A stretch of 64,000 nucleotides of DNA from positions 1,765,028 to 1,829,027 of the forward strand of contig NZ_JAFMSU010000001.1 of the NCBI RefSeq assembly GCF_017916365.1, read 5' to 3'. Source of the DNA: Rufibacter roseolus (GTDB lineage Bacteria > Bacteroidota > Bacteroidia > Cytophagales > Hymenobacteraceae). Below are positions 59,248 through 64,000 of the stretch, piece by piece; within the stretch, counting starts at the first letter, position 1; every line of letters begins with the position of its first letter. The notes under the pieces were generated by a model. The model ran no database searches and was not told the origin of the DNA. It saw only the letters and a program-made list of their open reading frames with translations. Both the position numbers and the translations under genes were made by a program.

Positions 59248-61881
59248 ATGTCGATTCCGAAGACCTATAACCCCAAAGAAGTAGAAGACAAGTGGTACGC
59301 CACATGGCTGGAGCGCGGCTTTTTCAAGTCCAAACCAAACCCTAGAAAGCAGCCCTACACCGTGGTGATTCCGCCGCCCAACGTAACGGGCGTGCTCCAC
59401 ATGGGCCACATGCTCAACAACACCATCCAGGATGTGCTGGTACGCCGCGCCCGTATGCAAGGAAAAGAGGCTTGCTGGGTACCGGGCACGGACCATGCGT
59501 CCATTGCAACAGAGGCGAGGGTAGTAGCCATGCTCAAGGAAAAAGGCATCAGCAAAAGTGACCTTACCCGCGAGGAATTTCTAGAGCACGCTTTTGAGTG
59601 GAAGGAGAAATACGGCGGTATCATTCTGGAGCAGCTGAAGAAACTGGGCGCCTCCTGCGACTGGGACCGCACCCGTTTCACCATGGAGCCCGCCCTCACC
59701 GATGCCGTTATCCAGGTATTTGTGGACCTGTACCGCAAAGGGCAGATCTACCGCGGCGTACGCATGGTAAACTGGGACCCCCAAGGGATGACCGCGCTGT
59801 CTGACGAGGAAGTAAACTTCAAGCAGGTAAACGGCAAACTGTACTACCTGCATTATGCCATAGAAGGCTCTGACGAAGTGTTGACCGTAGCCACCAAACG
59901 CCCCGAGACCATCATGGGTGACGTAGCCATCTGCGTGCACCCCGAGGACGAGCGCTATAAGCACCTGGCAGGCAAAAAGGCCATTATTCCATTGGTGAAC
60001 CGCGCCATTCCCATCATCTTTGACGAATACGTAGACCGCGAGTTCGGAACCGGGGTATTGAAAGTAACGCCGGCGCACGATATTAATGACTACGAACTGG
60101 GCCAGAAGCACAACCTGCCCAGCATAGATGTATTGAACGACAACGGAACCATCCATGAGCGCGCCGGCCTCTACGTAGGCGAGGACCGCTTTGTGGTGCG
60201 TAAGAAAATCACGAAGGATTTGGATGCCCAGGGGCTGTTGGAGAAAGTGGAAGACTCTGTGTCTAACGTTGGTTTCTCAGAGCGTACCGATGCCGTGATT
60301 GAGCCCAAGCTGTCTATGCAGTGGTGGTGCAAAATGGACCAAATGGCCAAGCCGGCCCTGGAGAACGTGATGAACGATACTATCAAGCTGCATCCGGCCA
60401 AGTTCAAGAACATGTACCGTTCCTGGATGGAAAACGTGCATGACTGGTGTATCTCGCGCCAATTGTGGTGGGGACAGCAGATTCCTGCCTATTATCTGCC
60501 AGATGGTACCTTTGTAGTGGCCCGCACTGCTGAGGAAGCTTTGGAGGAAGCCCGTGCCAAAACCGGAAACCCAGAACTGCAATTGACAGACCTGCGTCAG
60601 GACGAAGACGTGCTGGATACCTGGTTCTCTTCGTGGCTGTGGCCAATCTCGGTGTTTGACGGTTTCAAAGACCCGGATAACGCCGATATCCTGTATTATT
60701 ACCCTACCAATGACCTGGTTACTGCCCCTGAGATTTTGTTCTTCTGGGTAGCCCGTATGATTATGGCCGGGTACGAGTTCCGCAAGGAGTTGCCGTTCCA
60801 GAACGTGTATCTCACCGGTATCGTGCGTGATGCGCAGGGCCGCAAAATGTCCAAGTCGTTGGGTAACTCTCCAGACCCGCTGAACCTCATTGAGCAATAT
60901 GGTGCCGATGGCGTTCGGGCGGGTATGCTCTTCAGCTCACCAGCCGGTAACGACCTGTTGTTTGACGAGAAGCTTTGCGAGCAGGGCCGTAACTTCAGCA
61001 ACAAAATCTGGAACGCCTTCCGCCTCATCAACGGTTGGGAAGTAGACGAGACTTTGCCAAATCCGAACGAGAAAGCCATCAAGTGGTTCGACTCCAAGTT
61101 CAACGAGGCGTTGAACGTGCTGGAAGACCACTTTGACAAGTTCCGGATTTCGGATGCCTTGCTTACGGTCTACAAACTGGTATGGGATGATTTCTGCTCC
61201 AATTACCTGGAGATGATTAAACCAGCCTTCGGTTCACCAATTGATGCGGCTACGTTGCAGGCCACCTATGAGTTCCTAGAGAAACTAATGAAAGTGCTGC
61301 ATCCGTTCATGCCGTTCATCACCGAGGAAATCTGGAACACCATGAAGGCCCGTTCGCCTAAAGATTGCCTGGTAGTAGCTTCCTGGCCAGAGAAAGGTAG
61401 AATTGAACCAGATTTGCTAAAACAGACCGAATACGTACTCAACGTGGTTGGCCAAATCCGGAACCAGCGGAACAGCAAAAACATATCACCCGCCAAAAAG
61501 CTGTCGCTCTATGTTCGCTTGGCCGAAGGCAAAAGCGCCATCGCGGGTTACGAAACACTGGTAAGCAAATTGGCGAACCTCAGCGAGATTCAGGAAACAG
61601 AGCAGCCACTGGACAACGCCTTGTCCTTCGTGGTGGAAAGCGCTGAGTTCTTCATCCCGATGGAGGGTAACATTGACGCCGCCGCTGAACGCGAACGCAT
61701 CCTGAAGGAGCTGGATTACACCAAAGGCTTCCTGGCCAGCGTAGCGAAAAAGCTGAGCAACGAGCGTTTCGTGAGCGGAGCCCCGGAAGCGGTGATCAAC
61801 GCAGAACGCAAAAAGCAATCAGACGCCGAAGCCAAAATCGCCGCCCTGGAGCAAAGCTTAGCTGCGCTTCCAACTGAATAA
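59248..61881 (+). CDS. valS: Valine--tRNA ligase
   Basis: 877 residues from [20 protein letters not shown]. Class I signature HIGH-type in [20 protein letters not shown] (~43-62), editing domain in the middle ([20 protein letters not shown]), KMSKS as [20 protein letters not shown] near 532, anticodon-binding helical domain ([20 protein letters not shown]), and the C-terminal coiled-coil arm ([20 protein letters not shown]). It charges tRNA-Val in the cytoplasm. Single gene, ended by a strong hairpin. Confidence 0.97.
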   Translation: MSIPKTYNPKEVEDKWYATWLERGFFKSKPNPRKQPYTVVIPPPNVTGVLHMGHMLNNTIQDVLVRRARMQGKEACWVPGTDHASIATEARVVAMLKEKGISKSDLTREEFLEHAFEWKEKYGGIILEQLKKLGASCDWDRTRFTMEPALTDAVIQVFVDLYRKGQIYRGVRMVNWDPQGMTALSDEEVNFKQVNGKLYYLHYAIEGSDEVLTVATKRPETIMGDVAICVHPEDERYKHLAGKKAIIPLVNRAIPIIFDEYVDREFGTGVLKVTPAHDINDYELGQKHNLPSIDVLNDNGTIHERAGLYVGEDRFVVRKKITKDLDAQGLLEKVEDSVSNVGFSERTDAVIEPKLSMQWWCKMDQMAKPALENVMNDTIKLHPAKFKNMYRSWMENVHDWCISRQLWWGQQIPAYYLPDGTFVVARTAEEALEEARAKTGNPELQLTDLRQDEDVLDTWFSSWLWPISVFDGFKDPDNADILYYYPTNDLVTAPEILFFWVARMIMAGYEFRKELPFQNVYLTGIVRDAQGRKMSKSLGNSPDPLNLIEQYGADGVRAGMLFSSPAGNDLLFDEKLCEQGRNFSNKIWNAFRLINGWEVDETLPNPNEKAIKWFDSKFNEALNVLEDHFDKFRISDALLTVYKLVWDDFCSNYLEMIKPAFGSPIDAATLQATYEFLEKLMKVLHPFMPFITEEIWNTMKARSPKDCLVVASWPEKGRIEPDLLKQTEYVLNVVGQIRNQRNSKNISPAKKLSLYVRLAEGKSAIAGYETLVSKLANLSEIQETEQPLDNALSFVVESAEFFIPMEGNIDAAAERERILKELDYTKGFLASVAKKLSNERFVSGAPEAVINAERKKQSDAEAKIAALEQSLAALPTE

Positions 61882-61893
61882 ATTTGATATCTG

Positions 61894-61943
61894 ATAAACA
61901 TAAAAACGGCTGCTCTACTAAGGGCAGCCGTTTTTATGTTTAT
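61894..61943 (+). terminator. Terminator after valS, 20-bp arms
   Basis: ATAAACATAAAAACGGCTGC (61894-61913) pairs perfectly with GCAGCCGTTTTTATGTTTAT (61924-61943) around a 10-nt loop. Confidence 0.85.
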
Positions 61944-62000
61944 AGGTTATAAGTAGTTTAAAGTTACCATGATCTGTAAAGGCAATAGCTAAGCACAGAC

Positions 62001-62174
62001 TCTCCCCTTGAGGGGAGATAAAGAGGGTGTTTACACAGGAGAGCACGCATTGCTGATTTACATTACCTTGTCACCCTTAGCTATCTTTTCTTTTCCGGAT
62101 ATCTAACTTCTTACAGTTGGGAACGCCATGATCAGCAGGTGTAAACACCCTCTACGCTCCCCTCAAGGGGATAA
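62001..62174. mobile_element. MITE-like unit, probable gene-less form of the DUF559 unit
   Basis: The arms 62001-62036 (TCTCCCCTTGAGGGGAG at the outer end, GTGTTTACAC inside) and 62139-62174 are inverted copies; they match the arms of the 38015-38501 unit nearly base for base, including the left inner flank AGGAGAGC against AGGGGAGC. Only 102 bp lie between, without a gene. A form that lost the nuclease gene is the simplest reading. Confidence 0.65.
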
Positions 62175-62230
62175 TCAGCTCGTAGTTGATACACTCGGAA
62201 TTGGGATCAATCTTGATTTCTTTTCTGACC

Positions 62231-62259
62231 TATTTTCTAAAAAACAGCCCTAAAACACT
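62231..62259. repeat. Dispersed intergenic palindrome copy touching a stop codon
   Basis: TATTTTCTAAAAAACAGCCC then TAAAACACT; the right edge runs into the stop codon of the minus-strand gene at 62258. Confidence 0.55.
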
Positions 62260-62800
62260 ACAAGGTAGAAGAGTCTAACCTAGTCCAGGTAATGGCGCCG
62301 TTGTTCACGGCGTAACGTAGGAGCAGGTAACCGCCGTTGTGGCCGTCCTCAAAGTAGGCGAGGGCGTGGCGGTCGTTGAGGATTCTCACGTCCTGGATGG
62401 CCATGGTGCCGCCGGCCGTGCCAGTGGTGGGGAGCAGGGATTTCTGCTTGCGCATCAAATCGTTCATGAGGTCGGCCTCGGGGTTCTTAAGCCCCTTGTT
62501 TTTCAGGCGTTGCACCTCACCTTCGCTCAACGTGCCGATCTCCTCCTCAAATGAGGTAGACTCCGGTGGGGTGACTTTCTCCTCAGCCTCTGAGGGGATG
62601 GTATCGGGTTGGGTAGACTGGGTAGGCACGCGGGGTTCAGCGGGAACGTTGTGGGTATAGCGGCGGACCTGCTGCTCCAGGTTGGTGATTTTCTCGTTGG
62701 CCATGGCCAGTTGGCTCTCGGCCTGGCTTTGCTTCCAGTAGAAGAAGATGGCCAGGAACAACAGAAAGGCGATAACCAGCAGTAAAAGGGCGTTTTTCAT
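62258..62800 (-). CDS. Membrane-anchored coiled protein, unknown function
   Basis: 180 residues. The N-terminus MKNALLLLVIAFLLFLAIFF is an uncleaved membrane anchor or signal anchor, followed by a coil (SQAESQLAMANEKITNLEQQ) and a Pro/Thr/Glu-rich linker (~58-85). The C-terminal ~95 residues form a small domain (NDRHALAYFEDGHNGGYLLL, RYAVNNGAITWTRLDS). It faces the periplasm. No family recognised. A palindrome copy overlaps the end of the gene (62231-62259), so the repeat provides the last codon and stop. Confidence 0.7.
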   Translation of the reverse strand: MKNALLLLVIAFLLFLAIFFYWKQSQAESQLAMANEKITNLEQQVRRYTHNVPAEPRVPTQSTQPDTIPSEAEEKVTPPESTSFEEEIGTLSEGEVQRLKNKGLKNPEADLMNDLMRKQKSLLPTTGTAGGTMAIQDVRILNDRHALAYFEDGHNGGYLLLRYAVNNGAITWTRLDSSTL

Positions 62801-62880
62801 AAATCAGGAACGGATAAGGTCGGGTTGAACCTCGGTAAGATAAGACTTTTACTATATTCTGCAGAGGTGGGTTGTGCTTT

Positions 62881-62920
62881 TCTGTTTCAGGGCTGTTTTT
62901 ACCAAATCGGGCTTAAAACA
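62881..62920. repeat. Dispersed intergenic palindrome copy
   Basis: TCTGTTTCAGGGCTGTTTTT then ACCAAATCGGGCTTAAAACA. It stands 10 bp from the E2 terminator, on the far side from the gene. Confidence 0.65.
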
Positions 62921-62929
62921 AAGGGCATG

Positions 62930-62961
62930 AAAAAGCCCCTCCTGAACAGGAGAGGCTTTTT
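62930..62961 (-). terminator. Terminator of the E2 gene
   Basis: AAAAAGCCCCTCCT and AGGAGAGGCTTTTT pair with one wobble around GAAC; minus-strand reading ends in a T run. It lies 46 bp past the E2 stop codon. Confidence 0.8.
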
Positions 62962-63007
62962 ATACAGAGAGATCATTTTCAAATCTCCCAATCTACAAAT
63001 CTTCAAA

Positions 63008-64000
63008 TTAGATGCTGGTATTCGGGTCGAAGGCTTCCAGGTAATCGGCTACGCGACGCACGAACATGCCACCCAGGGAACCATCTACCACGCGGTGGTC
63101 ATAGGAGTGCGACAGGAACATGAACTGACGGATCCCGATCAAGTCGCCCTCAGGCGTCTCAATCACGGCAGGCTTCTTCTTGATGGCACCCACGGCCATG
63201 ATAGCCACCTGCGGCTGCATGATGATAGGCGTACCCATCACGTTGCCAAAAGAACCTACGTTGGAAATAGTGTAGGTAGGATCAGCCAGATCTGCCGGAG
63301 TCAGTTTGTTGATGCGGGCGCGGTTGGCCAAATCGTTCAGGCGCTTAGAGATGCCGTTCAGGTTCATCTGGTCAGCGTTGTGGATCACGGGCACAATCAG
63401 GTTTCCGGAAGGCAAAGCCACGGCCACCCCTATGTTGATGTCGCGCTTTTTGATGATTTTATCGCCGTCTACGCTTACGTTGATCATCGGGAAGTCTTTG
63501 ATGGCTTTCACGATGGCCTCGATGAAGATAGGCGTGAAAGTGAGGTTCTCGCCTTCGCGTTTCTTGTAAGCGTCTTTGGTTTTGTTCCGCCAGTTCACAA
63601 TGTTGGTCACATCGGCCTCAACAAAGGAAGTCACGTGCGGAGAGATACGCTTGCTGTCTACCATACGCTGGGAGATCATCTTGCGCATGCGATCCATCTC
63701 AATAATCTCTACGTTGCCGCTGTAAGACTGGGCCGGAGCTGTAGAAACCTGGGCCGCAGGGGCTACCGGAACAGCCTGTGGTTGCGGAGCGGCTTGCGGT
63801 TGCGGAGCCTGTACCTGAGGCGCTGGCGCTGCGGCTGGTTGGGCAGCAGGTGCCGTGCCGTTCTGGCGACTGGCTACATAATCAAGGATATCTTTTTTAG
63901 ACACGCGGCCTTCTTTGCCGGTACCCGGAATGTACTCCAGTTCCTGCATGCCAATGCCTTCTTCACGGGCGATGTTGAGCACCAGCGGAGAGTAGAAACG
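63008..64000 (-). CDS. 2-oxo-acid dehydrogenase E2 subunit (dihydrolipoyl acyltransferase), cut by window edge
   Basis: The frame is open to the last base, so the N-terminal lipoyl domain lies outside; 330 codons are visible. The peripheral-subunit-binding domain is at the start (SPLVLNIAREEGIGMQELEY, IPGTGKEGRVSKKDILDYV), followed by an Ala/Pro/Gln-rich linker, then the catalytic acyltransferase domain: RMRKMISQRMVDSKRISPHV, TSFVEADVTNIVNWRNKTKD, GVAVALPSGNLIVPVIHNAD and the active site SHSYDHRVVDGSLGGMF, with the His and Asp of HxxxDG. It is the core of the pyruvate, 2-oxoglutarate or branched-chain complex; Bacteroidota often have a branched-chain-like copy of this build. Exact substrate cannot be told. 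Confidence 0.93.
   Translation of the reverse strand, partial: RFYSPLVLNIAREEGIGMQELEYIPGTGKEGRVSKKDILDYVASRQNGTAPAAQPAAAPAPQVQAPQPQAAPQPQAVPVAPAAQVSTAPAQSYSGNVEIIEMDRMRKMISQRMVDSKRISPHVTSFVEADVTNIVNWRNKTKDAYKKREGENLTFTPIFIEAIVKAIKDFPMINVSVDGDKIIKKRDINIGVAVALPSGNLIVPVIHNADQMNLNGISKRLNDLANRARINKLTPADLADPTYTISNVGSFGNVMGTPIIMQPQVAIMAVGAIKKKPAVIETPEGDLIGIRQFMFLSHSYDHRVVDGSLGGMFVRRVADYLEAFDPNTSI

Overview
The window looks like chromosomal DNA of a Bacteroidota bacterium, most likely order Cytophagales, family Hymenobacteraceae (Rufibacter/Pontibacter-like). This is inferred from gene content and signals, not from a database search. Starts mostly lack a Shine-Dalgarno sequence. Several genes are preceded by the Bacteroidota -7 motif TAnnTTTG. 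Markers typical of the phylum are present: an FtsK-LolA pair, a PyrF2-type OMP decarboxylase, DUF2851, DUF4385 and cyanophycinase next to a bestrophin. No rRNA, tRNA, CRISPR array, prophage or transposase was seen.

Layout. 1-6068 (minus strand) is a glycan operon: an SDR epimerase, a rare fusion of a GH-A glycoside hydrolase domain to a CDP-paratose-2-epimerase-like SDR, a medium-chain dehydrogenase, a Gfo/Idh oxidoreductase and a GT4 glycosyltransferase cut by the window edge. 6.4-7.4 kb is AT-richer and sparse. 7.4-18.5 kb holds a CNNM/HlyC-type CBS protein, DsbD, DUF4385, a lipoprotein, a GT-C-like membrane protein, a large secreted protein of unknown role, thioredoxin and an M50-like membrane protein. 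18.8-25.2 kb holds DNA polymerase III alpha, a DUF3817 protein and a two-component system. 25.5-28.0 kb holds a UspA-like protein, a bestrophin and cyanophycinase. 28.4-33.7 kb holds an MFS transporter, a repeat-filled gap, a lytic transglycosylase with LysM repeats and an O-methyltransferase. 34.1-37.8 kb holds a redoxin, a phosphopantetheinyl transferase and a WD40-DivIVA-FolB operon. 38.0-38.5 kb is a small mobile-looking unit carrying a DUF559 nuclease. 38.6-49.8 kb holds PBP1A, a luciferase-like oxidoreductase, two small proteins, DUF72, a GAF/zinc-ribbon/membrane operon, PyrD, FtsK and LolA. 50-64 kb holds PyrF, DUF2851, a membrane protein, a NeuD-like acyltransferase, TrhO, a nucleoside phosphorylase, acyl-CoA reductase, ferredoxin, ValS and the E2 subunit of a 2-oxo-acid dehydrogenase, cut by the right edge.

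Two repeat systems stand out. (1) A degenerate ~40-bp palindrome, with half-site close to GTTTTAGGGCTGTTTT, sits in almost every intergenic gap, about 29 copies by eye, often between a stop codon and an intrinsic terminator or inside the terminator. (2) Pairs of inverted 29-40-bp repeats with a CCCCTTnAAGGGG-type hairpin at the outer end bound three short units: one carries a DUF559 endonuclease gene and two are gene-less, MITE-like versions. Solo copies of the same repeat lie elsewhere. A third pair of a different sequence bounds a 240-bp nested element before valS. Most gene functions are housekeeping. The repeats, the DUF559 unit and the hydrolase-epimerase fusion deserve most attention.
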